Positions 8,083 to 16,748 of a DNA stretch of 64,000 nt are shown piece by piece. Positions within the stretch are counted from its first letter, which is position 1; the number at the start of each line of letters is the position of its first letter. This stretch comes from Cryobacterium sp. Y11 (lineage in GTDB: Bacteria > Actinomycetota > Actinomycetes > Actinomycetales > Microbacteriaceae): the NCBI RefSeq assembly GCF_002929535.1, contig NZ_PJJO01000057.1, positions 186,001 through 250,000 of the forward strand, given 5' to 3'. A program made the position numbers and the translations under genes. Below the pieces are notes generated by a model. That model was not told the DNA's origin and ran no database searches. It saw nothing but the letters and a program-made list of their open reading frames with translations.

Positions 8083-8932
8083 TATCCGTGGTCGGGCAGC
8101 AGCCTTCGGGCTGCTGCCCTTCGCGGTGTATGTGTTGTTGTTCCTGGCTGTGCCGACCCTGATTGCTATTGGCACGGGCTTTTTCGACAATACCGGCGCC
8201 TTCACCCTGGCCACGGTCGCCGCCCTCGGTGACCCGGTGGTGCTGTCCACCTTCTTCAACTCCTTCTGGTTGTCCGCGCTGACAGCCGTCGTCGGCGCGG
8301 TCGTTGGCGCAGTGGTCTGTTATGCCCTGCTCGGTACCCGCCCAGACGGGCCGCTCCGCACCACGATCGATTCGCTCAGCGGTGTGCTGGCCCAGTTCGG
8401 CGGCGTCATGCTCGCCTTCGCCTTCGTTGCGACCATTGGAATCCAGGGCATGGTGACCCTGTATTTGCGCGATAGCTTTGGCGTGGACATATTTGAAAAC
8501 GGGGTCTGGCTCTATTCCACGACCGGCCTCATCTTGCCCTACATCTACTTTCAGGTGCCGCTGATGATCATCACCTTCATGCCGGCACTGCAAGCGTTGA
8601 AACCGCAGTGGGCAGAGGCGAACGCCACCCTGGGCGGTAGCACCGCTAGCTATTGGTTGCGCATCGCCTTCCCTGTGCTGGCCCCGTCGTTTATTGGCAG
8701 TCTGTTGTTGTTGTTTGCCAACGCGTTTTCGTCCTATGCCACGGCGGCAGCGCTGGTCAGTCAGGGATCGCAGATCGTGCCCCTGCAGATTCGGGCGGCT
8801 CTCACCAGTGAAACGTTGCTCGGTCGAGAAAACCTCGCCGGTGCGCTCGCCCTCGGCATGATCGTGGTGATGGCCATCGTCATGGTCGTCTATTCGGCCC
8901 TGCAATCACGAGCTGCCCGGTGGCAGCAATGA
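8072..8932 (+). CDS. ABC importer permease 1 (start codon uncertain)
   Basis: An inner-membrane permease of the CysTW/PotB type with about six membrane spans and the EAA loop ANATLGGSTASYWLRIAFPVL facing the ATPase. The first helix begins near 8096 (AFGLLPFAVYVLLFLAVP), but no ATG, GTG or TTG lies in this frame between a point ~180 bp inside the preceding gene and GTG 8126, which would cut the helix in half. I give CTG 8072 (286 aa) as a working start; a non-canonical start overlapping the binding-protein stop seems likely. The gene ends with an overlap of the next ATG. Confidence 0.8.
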   Translation: MSSNIRGRAAAFGLLPFAVYVLLFLAVPTLIAIGTGFFDNTGAFTLATVAALGDPVVLSTFFNSFWLSALTAVVGAVVGAVVCYALLGTRPDGPLRTTIDSLSGVLAQFGGVMLAFAFVATIGIQGMVTLYLRDSFGVDIFENGVWLYSTTGLILPYIYFQVPLMIITFMPALQALKPQWAEANATLGGSTASYWLRIAFPVLAPSFIGSLLLLFANAFSSYATAAALVSQGSQIVPLQIRAALTSETLLGRENLAGALALGMIVVMAIVMVVYSALQSRAARWQQ

Positions 8933-9777
8933 GCGGCGGCTTCACGGCCGGCGGCGTCGCACACGCGCCGTCGCGCACGGTGCGCACCGTCATTCTTGGC
9001 CTGGTTGGTCTGATCTTCGCCGTGCCCATCGTGGCCATGATCGAATTCACGCTCCGAGCAGGGCTCGTCGGCGGCTACAATGTCGATCGCTGGGTCGCCC
9101 TGTTTCAGAGCGGCTTCACCGGGGTCTACCGACCGGTTCTGGTAGCGCTTGGTAACTCGGTGGCGCTGGCCATCGGCACGGTCGTAATCGTGCTGCTGCT
9201 GCTGGTTCCCACGATGCTGCTCGTGCACATCCGCTTTCCCCGGCTGCGCCGCGGACTGGAATTCATCTGTATTTTACCCATCACCATTCCGGCAATTGTG
9301 CTCGTGGTGGGGCTCGCGCCGGTGTACGCGATTGTGGCCAGACTGCTCGGCAGCGGGGTCTGGACCCTCGCCTTTGCCTACGGCATCACAGTGTTGCCGT
9401 TCGCTTACCGGGCCATTCAATCCAACCTCGACGGCGTCGACGTGAAAACGCTGACCGAAGCGGCACGGACTCTCGGGGCAGGCTGGGGCAGCATACTCGT
9501 GCGCGTGCTCGTGCCGAACCTGCGCCGAGGCATCCTGGCGGGTGCCTTCATTGCCGTGGCTGTTGTGCTCGGCGAATTCACCATTGCGTCATTGCTGAAC
9601 CGCGTCAACCTGCAGACCGCGCTCGTCGTTGTCAGCAAGGTCGACCCGTACACGGCCGTTATTTTATCGCTGTTGGCTCTTGCCTTTGCGTTTCTGCTGC
9701 TTCTCGTCATCGGACGACTCGGGGCCCCGCGCACCCGAACCTCGCGCCGCCGTACCACCGTGAAAGGCCCAGCATGA
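8929..9777 (+). CDS. ABC importer permease 2
   Basis: 282 residues with six membrane spans (for example VVIVLLLLVPTMLLVHI and FLLLLVIGRLGA). The permease signature is LTEAARTLGAGWGSILVRVLVPNLRRG (EAA loop). Start ATG 8929 overlaps the stop of permease 1; a GTG at 8920 is possible. PotC-like partner of permease 1. The C-terminal tail is Arg-rich (RTRTSRRR) and cytoplasmic. The stop overlaps the ATPase start by 4 bp, so the complex is translationally coupled. Confidence 0.88.
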   Translation: MSGGFTAGGVAHAPSRTVRTVILGLVGLIFAVPIVAMIEFTLRAGLVGGYNVDRWVALFQSGFTGVYRPVLVALGNSVALAIGTVVIVLLLLVPTMLLVHIRFPRLRRGLEFICILPITIPAIVLVVGLAPVYAIVARLLGSGVWTLAFAYGITVLPFAYRAIQSNLDGVDVKTLTEAARTLGAGWGSILVRVLVPNLRRGILAGAFIAVAVVLGEFTIASLLNRVNLQTALVVVSKVDPYTAVILSLLALAFAFLLLLVIGRLGAPRTRTSRRRTTVKGPA

Positions 9778-10877
9778 CCGCCCTCCCGTTGAATAATCCG
9801 CAGCCGACAGCATCCGCTCGCCCGGGAACGGTCGTCGAGTTCACGGGCGTCGTGAAGGAATTTTCCGGGATGCGCGCCCTGGACGGTTTCAACCTCACCC
9901 TGCACGCCGGCGAGTTCGTGGCGCTGCTTGGCCCAAGTGGGAGCGGCAAGACCACGGCCCTGCGCGTTCTGGCCGGCCTGGAATCCACCACTGCCGGCAG
10001 CATCACCATCGACGGCGTCGACGTGTCGACGCTCTCCACCAGCAAACGTGACATGGGCATGGTGTTTCAGTCGTACTCGCTCTTTCCGCATCTCAGCGCG
10101 GGTGAAAACGTGGAATTCGGGCTACGGATGCGCAAGATCAAGCCGGCCGAGCGTCGTCGCCGGGCTGCGGCTTCCCTGGCCATGGTCGGTCTCGATGATC
10201 ATTTCGATCGCTTTGCGCACCAGCTCTCCGGCGGTCAGCAGCAGCGGGTGGCGCTGGCTCGAGCGCTCGTGACCGAACCGCGCGTGCTGCTGCTCGACGA
10301 ACCACTTTCAGCGCTCGACGCCAAGGTGCGCGTGCAATTGCGTGACGAGATTCGACGCATTCAAACCGAGCTCGGCATCACGACCCTGTTCGTCACTCAC
10401 GATCAGGACGAGGCGCTCGCCGTCGCGGACCGTGTTGCCGTGATGCGTGCGGGCAATATCGAACAGGTCGGCACGCCCGAGGAACTATATTCTCGGCCGG
10501 CTACCCCGTTCATTGCGGACTTCGTCGGGCTCAGTAACCGCATCGACGGTGTCGTGCGGTCTGCGCGGGCTGAGGTGTACGGAACCAAACTGCCCCTCAT
10601 CGACCCCGCAACGCCAGACGGTGCCGTGCGGGTCTCCATCCGCCCCGAGGACATTGAGTTTGCGCTCGAGGGTCTGGCCGCCACCGTGGTCGCGTCGAGT
10701 TTTTTGGGCTCGCTGCGCCGCACGACCGTGCGTCTGGTCGACGGCACCATTTTGTTTCTCCAGCATGGCGTACGCGTACGCCCCGCAGCAGGCGAAACCG
10801 TGTTTCTCAAATTCACCGGGGCACCGGTCTCGACCGAGCAGCTCGCGGCCGTCAGTGCGGCGCCGCAACAGCCCTGA
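9774..10877 (+). CDS. ABC importer ATPase (PotA/FbpC type)
   Basis: 367 residues. Walker A GPSGSGKTTALR, Q loop MGMVFQSYSLFPHLS, signature LSGGQQQRVALARAL, Walker B LLLDEPLSALD and H-loop LFVTHDQDEALAVADR are all intact, followed by a C-terminal TOBE/OB regulatory domain (residues ~270-360). It powers import by the two preceding permeases. ATGA overlap with permease 2. Last gene of the four-gene importer operon. The substrate is not evident. Confidence 0.93.
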   Translation: MTALPLNNPQPTASARPGTVVEFTGVVKEFSGMRALDGFNLTLHAGEFVALLGPSGSGKTTALRVLAGLESTTAGSITIDGVDVSTLSTSKRDMGMVFQSYSLFPHLSAGENVEFGLRMRKIKPAERRRRAAASLAMVGLDDHFDRFAHQLSGGQQQRVALARALVTEPRVLLLDEPLSALDAKVRVQLRDEIRRIQTELGITTLFVTHDQDEALAVADRVAVMRAGNIEQVGTPEELYSRPATPFIADFVGLSNRIDGVVRSARAEVYGTKLPLIDPATPDGAVRVSIRPEDIEFALEGLAATVVASSFLGSLRRTTVRLVDGTILFLQHGVRVRPAAGETVFLKFTGAPVSTEQLAAVSAAPQQP

Positions 10878-10886
10878 CGGCAGTCT

Positions 10887-10892
10887 TAGACT
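10887..10892 (+). promoter_or_regulatory. -10 box of a leaderless promoter (TAGACT)
   Basis: TAGACT ends 6 bases before the GTG at 10899, setting the start of the AI-2E permease gene and separating it from the importer operon. Confidence 0.55.
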
Positions 10893-10898
10893 GGTCTG

Positions 10899-12308
10899 GT
10901 GAGCGAATCCACCGGTAGTCCAGAAGCGCGCGCGCTGCTTCGGCTGCGCCGCCGGCGTTTGGCCGAGCGAGCGCGAGAGAGCGCCGATCAGGCCGCTTCA
11001 AAGATTGTCGTCACACCTATTGAGGTGGTGCCCGACGGGTCGCCGCGCAACGGCGTCGGCGAGAACCTGCCGTCCGGCATCCGCTTAGCCGGAGCGTGGT
11101 CCTGGCGCTTGATCGTGATTGCCGCCGCCATTGCCATTCTGATCTTTCTCATCATTCAGCTGCGCCTGATTGTTATTCCGCTGCTGGTCGCCGTGCTGGT
11201 GTCGGCACTGCTCGTTCCGTTTGTGGCCTTCCTGGTGCGGCATCACTGGCCCAAGGGCCTCGCCGTCGCGATCGCGATTGTCGGCACGCTCGTGGTCGTC
11301 GCCGGCCTCGTCACCCTGGCTGCAACGCAAATTGCCGAGGGCAGCGTTGGCCTGAGCGATCGTCTGGCGACCTCGTATGCGGCATTGAAGTCGTTTCTGG
11401 CCGGTTCTGCCCTGCAACTGACCGAAGCGGAGATCAACACTTACCTGCAACAGGCGTGGACGGCTATTCAAAACGACAGCGCTGTCTTCATTAGTGGTGC
11501 CCTCTCGGTGGGGACAACTCTCGGGCATCTGCTCGCTGGTGTTCTGTTGACCATGTTCAGCCTGCTGTTTATTCTCATTGACGGTAAGTCGATCTGGGCC
11601 TGGATCGTGAGACTCTTCCCGCAGCGCGCCCGCGCGGCCCTGGATGGTGCCGGTGTCGCCGGGTGGACGACCCTGGGCAACTTTGCTCGGGTTCAAATTT
11701 TGGTTGCGTCGATTGATGCGGTCGGCATTGGCGTCGGTGCGGCTCTGCTCGGGGTGCCGATGGCCGTACCGATCGGCATTTTGGTCTTCCTGGGCTCCTT
11801 CATTCCCATCGTCGGCGCGGTGGCTACCGGATCCGTGGCGATTGTGATTGCCCTGATCTTCAACAATTGGGCCATCGCCCTAGCGATGCTCGGCGTCGTG
11901 CTGCTCGTGCAACAGGTCGAGGGGCACGTTCTGCAGCCGCTGATCATGGGAACCGCGGTCAAGGTGCATCCGCTCGCCGTCGTTCTCGTGGTTGCCGCTG
12001 GCGCCTTGCTCGCTGGAATTCCGGGGGCACTGTTCGCCGTTCCCATTGCTGCGGTGTTAAACGCGATGACCAGTTACATTGCCGGCGGTACCTGGCGGTC
12101 GAGTCCGCCAGCTCCGGAACCGGCGACCGGGTCGGTGCTCTGGCGGACCGTTCCGCAGAGCCGACCGGGTTACCGCCCGTCCGGCGCAGCGGTGCGTACC
12201 GCACGGCTGCGCCCGCGCAGGATTGCAACGTTGCGGCGCGGATCGGCTCAAACGACCCCCTCAGATTTGAGCGCACCCGGCGCTCCGCACGACAATTCGG
12301 AGAACTGA
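10899..12308 (+). CDS. AI-2E family transporter, long form
   Basis: 469 residues. An Arg-rich cytoplasmic N-terminus (RLRRRRLAERARE), then about eight membrane helices from residue ~65 on, with the family landmarks LAGVLLTMFSLLFILIDG, GIGVGAALLGVP, FLGSFIPIVGAVATG and QQVEGHVLQPLIMG. The last ~80 residues are a low-complexity cytoplasmic tail. Family members export AI-2 or act as Na+/H+ antiporters; which applies here is unknown. Downstream threonine ammonia-lyase begins 3 bp later and is probably cotranscribed. Confidence 0.88.
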   Translation: MSESTGSPEARALLRLRRRRLAERARESADQAASKIVVTPIEVVPDGSPRNGVGENLPSGIRLAGAWSWRLIVIAAAIAILIFLIIQLRLIVIPLLVAVLVSALLVPFVAFLVRHHWPKGLAVAIAIVGTLVVVAGLVTLAATQIAEGSVGLSDRLATSYAALKSFLAGSALQLTEAEINTYLQQAWTAIQNDSAVFISGALSVGTTLGHLLAGVLLTMFSLLFILIDGKSIWAWIVRLFPQRARAALDGAGVAGWTTLGNFARVQILVASIDAVGIGVGAALLGVPMAVPIGILVFLGSFIPIVGAVATGSVAIVIALIFNNWAIALAMLGVVLLVQQVEGHVLQPLIMGTAVKVHPLAVVLVVAAGALLAGIPGALFAVPIAAVLNAMTSYIAGGTWRSSPPAPEPATGSVLWRTVPQSRPGYRPSGAAVRTARLRPRRIATLRRGSAQTTPSDLSAPGAPHDNSEN

Positions 12309-12311
12309 AAT

Positions 12312-13547
12312 ATGCCAGAGACCACCCTCGTTGGACCGACCCTCGCCGAATTTGAAGCAGCGCGCGCCGTTGTCGCCCTGGTTGCGGATGTGACCCCGAT
12401 GGAGAGCTCGCGTTACCTTGCCGATGTATTGGGCGCGCCGGTGTACCTGAAGTGCGAAAATTTGCAGCGCACCGGGTCATACAAGATTCGCGGGGCCTAC
12501 AACCGATTGTCGAAGCTGACCGACGACGAGAAGTCGCGGGGCGTTGTCGCCGCCTCGGCCGGAAACCACGCCCAGGGCGTGGCATTTGCCGCGCGCGAGC
12601 TCGGCATCAAGGCCACCATCTTCATGCCGGTCGGGGTCGCACTGCCGAAGCTGTCGGCAACGCGCGACTACGGGGCCGAGGTCATTCTGCGCGGAACGAC
12701 CGTCACCGAACCGCTGCTTGCCGCGGCCGAATACGCTCAAGAGACGGGCGCGATACTGATTCCGCCGTTCGATCATGCGGATGTCGTCACCGGGCAGGGC
12801 ACGCTGGGGCTTGAAATTCTCGACCAGGTTCCCGATCTCGAAACGGTCATCGTTCCCATCGGTGGCGGCGGACTAATCTCCGGGGTGGCCAGTGCGCTCA
12901 AGCAACGCGCGGCACGGGACGGGCGTCGTATCCGGGTCATCGGGGTACAGGCCGAGAACGCTGCCGCCTACCCGCCCTCGCTGGCGGCCGGCGAGGCAGT
13001 GGCCATCAGCATCCTGCCGACCATCGCCGATGGCATCGCTGTCGCCAAGCCGGGCCTGCTCAACTTCGAAATTGTGCGTGACACCGTCGACGAGATCGTC
13101 ACCGTCACCGAGGACGACACCGCTCGTGCGCTTCTGGTGCTGCTGGAACGGGCCAAGCTCGTCGTTGAACCGGCAGGCGCCGTTGCGGTTGCCGCAATTT
13201 TGGCTGGCAAGATCACCGCGACCGGGCCGACCGTCGCCATCCTCTCGGGCGGGAATATCGACCCGCTGCTGATGCAACGCGTGATCAGCCATGGGCTCGC
13301 CGCTTCCGGGCGTTACCTCACGCTGCGCATCATGCTGCCCGACCGCCCCGGCCAGCTCGCCCGCATCTCCGAGCTGCTCGCCGAGGCGACGGCCAACGTC
13401 ATCGAGGTGTTGCACACCAGGCACGGGGTGGGCCGGCAGATCAGCGAAGTCGAACTCGACGTCAGCGTCGAAACTCGCGGGCCGGAGCACCGCCAGCACG
13501 TCGTGGACACCCTGCGCGCGGCCGGTTACGACCCCCAAGTCGACTAG
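12312..13547 (+). CDS. ilvA: Threonine ammonia-lyase with C-terminal ACT domain
   Basis: 411 residues. PLP-dependent fold type II enzyme: the Schiff-base Lys is K58 in GSYKIRGAYNR, the phosphate-binding glycine loop is PIGGGGLISG, and SAGNHAQGVAFAA is the substrate loop. Residues ~330-405 form one ACT domain (RIMLPDRPGQLARISELLAE). It deaminates threonine to 2-oxobutanoate; the single short ACT domain resembles the catabolic/actinobacterial form rather than the two-ACT biosynthetic E. coli IlvA. The ribosome site GGAGAA lies 8 bases upstream. Possible serine activity as well. Confidence 0.92.
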   Translation: MPETTLVGPTLAEFEAARAVVALVADVTPMESSRYLADVLGAPVYLKCENLQRTGSYKIRGAYNRLSKLTDDEKSRGVVAASAGNHAQGVAFAARELGIKATIFMPVGVALPKLSATRDYGAEVILRGTTVTEPLLAAAEYAQETGAILIPPFDHADVVTGQGTLGLEILDQVPDLETVIVPIGGGGLISGVASALKQRAARDGRRIRVIGVQAENAAAYPPSLAAGEAVAISILPTIADGIAVAKPGLLNFEIVRDTVDEIVTVTEDDTARALLVLLERAKLVVEPAGAVAVAAILAGKITATGPTVAILSGGNIDPLLMQRVISHGLAASGRYLTLRIMLPDRPGQLARISELLAEATANVIEVLHTRHGVGRQISEVELDVSVETRGPEHRQHVVDTLRAAGYDPQVD

Positions 13548-13589
13548 AACTCGCCGGGGGGCCAGCGGAAGGGCCTCATGGGGCCAAAG

Positions 13590-13618
13590 CTGGCAGTTCG
13601 CGCCGGGCGAGCTGCCAG
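13590..13618. terminator. Hairpin between convergent ilvA and greA
   Basis: CTGGCAG (13590-13596) pairs with CTGCCAG (13612-13618), with an inner CGC/GCG pair. It is placed to stop transcription from both sides, without a clear T run. Confidence 0.45.
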
Positions 13619-13658
13619 TACTGGTTCCCGCTTCAGACGCGGGGTTTAAATATTGAAG

Positions 13659-14150
13659 TCAGGCGCCGGTGAACGTTTCCACGTTGGAGATCTGCACGCT
13701 GATTTCCTTGCCGTTCGGCGTGGTGTAGCTGGTCTTGGCGCCGACCTTGAGCCCAATGATCGCCGCGCCGAGGGGGCTTTGCTCGCTGTAGACGTCGAGG
13801 TCGCTATTGGCAGCGATCTCTCGGCTTCCGATTAGGAAGCGGCTCTCGTCGCCGGCGATGGTGGCGGTAATGACGGTGCCGGGCATGACGATGCCGTTGC
13901 TCTCGGGGGCGTGACCGACCTCCGCGGTGCGCAGCAACAGGGTGAGGGTGCGAATGCGCGCCTCCATCTTGCCCTGCTCTTCTTTCGCCGCGTGGTAGCC
14001 GGAGTTCTCTTTGAGGTCACCCTCTTCACGCGCGGACTCGATCTTCTTCGCGATGTCGCCCCGGCCAAAGTTGCTCAGTGACGCTAGTTCCGCCGCGAGG
14101 CGGTCGTGGGCCGCCTGAGTTAGCCAGGTGACCGTTGTGTCGGTAGTCAC
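13659..14150 (-). CDS. greA: Transcription elongation factor GreA
   Basis: 163 residues, standard length. The N-terminal coiled coil with acidic tip (DIAKKIESAREEGDLKENSGYHAAKEEQGKMEARI) reaches into the RNA polymerase secondary channel, and the C-terminal FKBP-like domain (residues ~85-160) binds polymerase. The tip residues DL-ENS-Y are intact, so it should stimulate transcript cleavage. It lies next to the DUF4307 gene and mca, as in M. tuberculosis (Rv1080c-Rv1082). Confidence 0.95.
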   Translation of the reverse strand: MTTDTTVTWLTQAAHDRLAAELASLSNFGRGDIAKKIESAREEGDLKENSGYHAAKEEQGKMEARIRTLTLLLRTAEVGHAPESNGIVMPGTVITATIAGDESRFLIGSREIAANSDLDVYSEQSPLGAAIIGLKVGAKTSYTTPNGKEISVQISNVETFTGA

Positions 14151-14248
14151 GAATGATCTCCTTCAATACGCTCGAGCGCAGCATGGCGGGGTGATGGCCG
14201 CGCAGATGTAGTCGCCGCCCGGGCGTATGCCGAGGCGAATATGTCAGT

Positions 14249-14746
14249 TTAGGTCAGCCAGCACTGGTAAATCAAACCCGTGTTGCTCAGGTCGGTGGTG
14301 CGCAGAACCTCGGTGAATGACCGGTTGTACAGGGTTGAGGGCGGCAGATCGATGATCTTCCAGCCCACGACCGAGTAGCTTTGGTTGAGGGCCTGTACCG
14401 CGCAACTCGCGGTGCGATTGACCGGTAAAGCTACCTCGAAGGTCACACTCACGCTGTGCTCGTCGATGATGGTGTGCGCGATATCGCGCGCTTCGATTTG
14501 AGTGGATGCCCCATCCAGACCGGTCCACAGCACCCACGCTCCCAGCACCAACACAAAAATACCGCCGAGCCCCCAAAGTATGCGGCGGTCTCGACGCTTG
14601 CGCGTGGGTGTGCGCCCGTAGCGTGATTGGATCACGGCACTCTCGAGCGCCGGCGCTACGAGGATCTCAGTTTCGTCGAGACGGTAGGGCTCGTGGTTCG
14701 GCTGAACTCCGATAGGCGTGCTGCTGGGGGGCACTGGCGATTTCAC
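14249..14746 (-). CDS. DUF4307 single-pass membrane protein
   Basis: 165 residues starting at GTG 14746. A cytoplasmic N-terminus with YGRTPTRKRRDRR, one membrane helix (ILWGLGGIFVLVLGAWVLW, residues ~58-76), and an extracytoplasmic beta-rich domain with two Cys (TASCAVQAL and QCWLT) that could form a disulfide. This matches the actinobacterial DUF4307 family, whose gene is regularly found between greA and mca. Function unknown. Confidence 0.85.
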   Translation of the reverse strand: MKSPVPPSSTPIGVQPNHEPYRLDETEILVAPALESAVIQSRYGRTPTRKRRDRRILWGLGGIFVLVLGAWVLWTGLDGASTQIEARDIAHTIIDEHSVSVTFEVALPVNRTASCAVQALNQSYSVVGWKIIDLPPSTLYNRSFTEVLRTTDLSNTGLIYQCWLT

Positions 14747-14816
14747 ACTTCCGACTGAGCGATTAGGCTGGTAACTAGGTTATCTGGCCTAAGGTTATCC
14801 GGCATTCCTGAGGAGT

Positions 14817-15683
14817 ATGGTGACGCTGCGATTGATGGCTGTGCATGCCCATCCCGACGATGAGTCAAGCAAGGGTGCGGCAACGTACGCGTACTATCGC
14901 AGCCTCGGCGCTGAGGTGCTGATCGTGAGCTGCACGGGAGGCGAGCGCGGCAGCATCCTGAACCCGGCTTTGACCGGGCACGCCATGGCCGAACGCGACC
15001 TGCCCGGGCTGCGTCGGCTGGAAATGCTGGGTGCCCAACACGCATTAGGCATACAACACCGCTGGCTGGGCTACGAGGATTCCGGGATGGACGAGGGCCA
15101 ACCGGCGCCGCCGAACAGCTTCGCCGCTATTCCGCTCGAATACTCTGCTGAACCGCTCGTAAACTTAATTCGGGAGTTTCGGCCGCAGGTGCTCATCACC
15201 TACGACGAGAACGGCGGCTACCCGCACCCGGACCACATCCGCTGTCATGAGGTCTCTATGGAGGCCTATCGCGCCGCTGCAGACCCGAGTCGCTACCCGC
15301 GCATCGGCGAACCCTGGCAGATAGACAAGGTCTACTACGACCGCATTTTCAACCTCGAACGTATCGATGCGATGTATCTCGCACTCAGCGTGGCCGAGCC
15401 CGATTCTCCGCTGCTGGAGGCGCTCGGTGAGGCACGCGAACGCATGGCGAACTACCCAAAGCTGGCCACATCGCACGTTCCGGCCGGCAATTTTCTCGAA
15501 GCGCGTGATGCAGCATTGCGCTCGCACGCGAGCCAGGTCTCACCGGAGAGCAGCTTTTTCTTCTGGCCCAACGACCTCGTGCGCGAGGCCTGGCCGTACG
15601 AAGACTTCCAACTCATCGAATCGAAAGTAGACAGCGCTATGCCCGAATCCGATCTGTTCGCCGGAATCGAGGACCAGGAATGA
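14817..15683 (+). CDS. mca: Mycothiol S-conjugate amidase
   Basis: 288 residues of the LmbE-like zinc amidase family. Zinc motif AHPDDES at residues 11-17 and third ligand in PHPDHIRCHE (about 136-145); SCTGGERGSILNP is also family-specific. Mca cleaves mycothiol adducts to release mercapturic acids in electrophile detoxification. The closely related MshB is the deacetylase of mycothiol synthesis; length and the syntenic neighbours (greA, DUF4307, Rv1083-like membrane protein) favour Mca. AGGAG lies only 1 base from ATG 14817, so GTG 14820 may be the used start. Confidence 0.9.
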   Translation: MVTLRLMAVHAHPDDESSKGAATYAYYRSLGAEVLIVSCTGGERGSILNPALTGHAMAERDLPGLRRLEMLGAQHALGIQHRWLGYEDSGMDEGQPAPPNSFAAIPLEYSAEPLVNLIREFRPQVLITYDENGGYPHPDHIRCHEVSMEAYRAAADPSRYPRIGEPWQIDKVYYDRIFNLERIDAMYLALSVAEPDSPLLEALGEARERMANYPKLATSHVPAGNFLEARDAALRSHASQVSPESSFFFWPNDLVREAWPYEDFQLIESKVDSAMPESDLFAGIEDQE

Positions 15684-15964
15684 TCCAATTGATCAATGTC
15701 GTGCTCGCAGCGACTCCAACGCCAGCCCCCGAGATCGACCCCAACACCGTCTCTCCCGGTGTCGTCGGGTTCATCGCGATCGCCGTGGTGGGCCTCGCGA
15801 CCCTGCTGCTTGGCATCGACCTGACTCGCCGCATCCGTCGCACCACGTATCGCGCCGAAATCAGCGCGCGGCTCGAAGCCGAGCTGGCCCAGCGCAACGC
15901 GGCGAACCCCGATAAGCCGGTCGACGGGGCCGACGGGGCCGACGGGGCCGCCAAGTCCGAATAG
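15680..15964 (+). CDS. Small single-pass membrane protein downstream of mca
   Basis: 94 residues with one membrane helix (VVGFIAIAVVGLATLLLGI, residues ~28-46), a basic cytoplasmic stretch (RRIRRTTYR) and an acidic tail with three exact 9-bp repeats (GACGGGGCC) encoding Gly-Ala-Asp. It overlaps mca by 4 bp and sits where M. tuberculosis has Rv1083. Function unknown. Confidence 0.75.
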   Translation: MIQLINVVLAATPTPAPEIDPNTVSPGVVGFIAIAVVGLATLLLGIDLTRRIRRTTYRAEISARLEAELAQRNAANPDKPVDGADGADGAAKSE

Positions 15965-15989
15965 CCGCTACGGCCGAATAGGGCCGCGC

Positions 15990-16691
15990 CTACGGGTAGA
16001 GCGGATGCGTGGCGATCAGCACTATCGCCGCGAAATGACACAGGAACGCCACGACAGTTAACGTGTGGAAGATTTCGTGAAAGCCGAACACGCCCGGAAT
16101 TGGATTAGGTTTCTTCAGCCCGTAGATGACCGCGCCGACCGTGTAGCAGAGCCCTCCGATCAGAATAAGCGTCATCATGGCCGCGTTGGCCTGAAAGAAA
16201 TCGACGATGAATAGCAGCGCGCCGTAGCCAAGCAGCAGGTACAGCGGCACATACAGCCAGCGCGGGGCGTGAATCCAGAACACGCGAAAGAGGATGCCCA
16301 GCCCGGCTCCACCCCACACCAACCAGAGCAGCAGGGTCGCCTTTTCGGGCGGTAGCGCGAGCACGGTGATCGGCGTGTACGAGCCGGCAATCAGCAGAAA
16401 AATATTGGCGTGGTCGATGCGTTTGAGCAGGATGCGGGTGCGCGGCTTCCAATTGAAGCGGTGATACAGCGCCGAATTACCAAACAGCAACATTGAACTA
16501 AGCACGAATACGGCCGAGCTGATCTTCGCCGCCGAGCCTTCGGCCACGACGAGCAGCACGATGCCGGCCACGATCGTCACGGGAAACGTTCCCGCGTGAA
16601 TCCAGCCGCGCCAGGTGGGCTTAACGTCCTCCGGGTGGGCGTCGGCCGCCTCGATCAGCGGCAGATTAGGGATGTCATGCTCGGTGGCCAT
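15990..16691 (-). CDS. Hemolysin III family (PAQR-like) membrane protein
   Basis: 233 residues with about seven membrane spans. Conserved HlyIII/PAQR features: SMLLFGNSALYHRFNW (S...H region), RIDHANIFLLIAGSYTP, and the C-terminal GFHEIFHTLTVVAFLCHFAAI, together giving the Ser/Asp/His metal site of this hydrolase-like family. The start at 16691 is set by TATCCT 6 bases upstream. Role in bacteria is unclear; it is divergent from the prenyl synthase gene with 57 bp between starts, as in the Rv1085c-Rv1086 locus. Confidence 0.9.
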   Translation of the reverse strand: MATEHDIPNLPLIEAADAHPEDVKPTWRGWIHAGTFPVTIVAGIVLLVVAEGSAAKISSAVFVLSSMLLFGNSALYHRFNWKPRTRILLKRIDHANIFLLIAGSYTPITVLALPPEKATLLLWLVWGGAGLGILFRVFWIHAPRWLYVPLYLLLGYGALLFIVDFFQANAAMMTLILIGGLCYTVGAVIYGLKKPNPIPGVFGFHEIFHTLTVVAFLCHFAAIVLIATHPLYP

Positions 16692-16697
16692 GCTGCA

Positions 16698-16742
16698 AGG
16701 ATACGGCAGCGTGCCGCGAACGCTCGGGGAGTGGACTAGCGT
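16698..16742. promoter_or_regulatory. Divergent leaderless promoter pair
   Basis: Minus-strand TATCCT (16698-16703) ends 6 bases before the hemolysin III start at 16691. Plus-strand TAGCGT (16737-16742) ends 6 bases before the GTG at 16749. Both promoters fit in 57 bp, so their -35 regions must interleave. Confidence 0.55.
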
Positions 16743-16748
16743 AATTGT

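Noticed and set aside
12240..12311. Leader attenuator or riboswitch before ilvA
   Set aside because: The gene starts 3 bp after the AI-2E permease stop, leaving no room for a leader.
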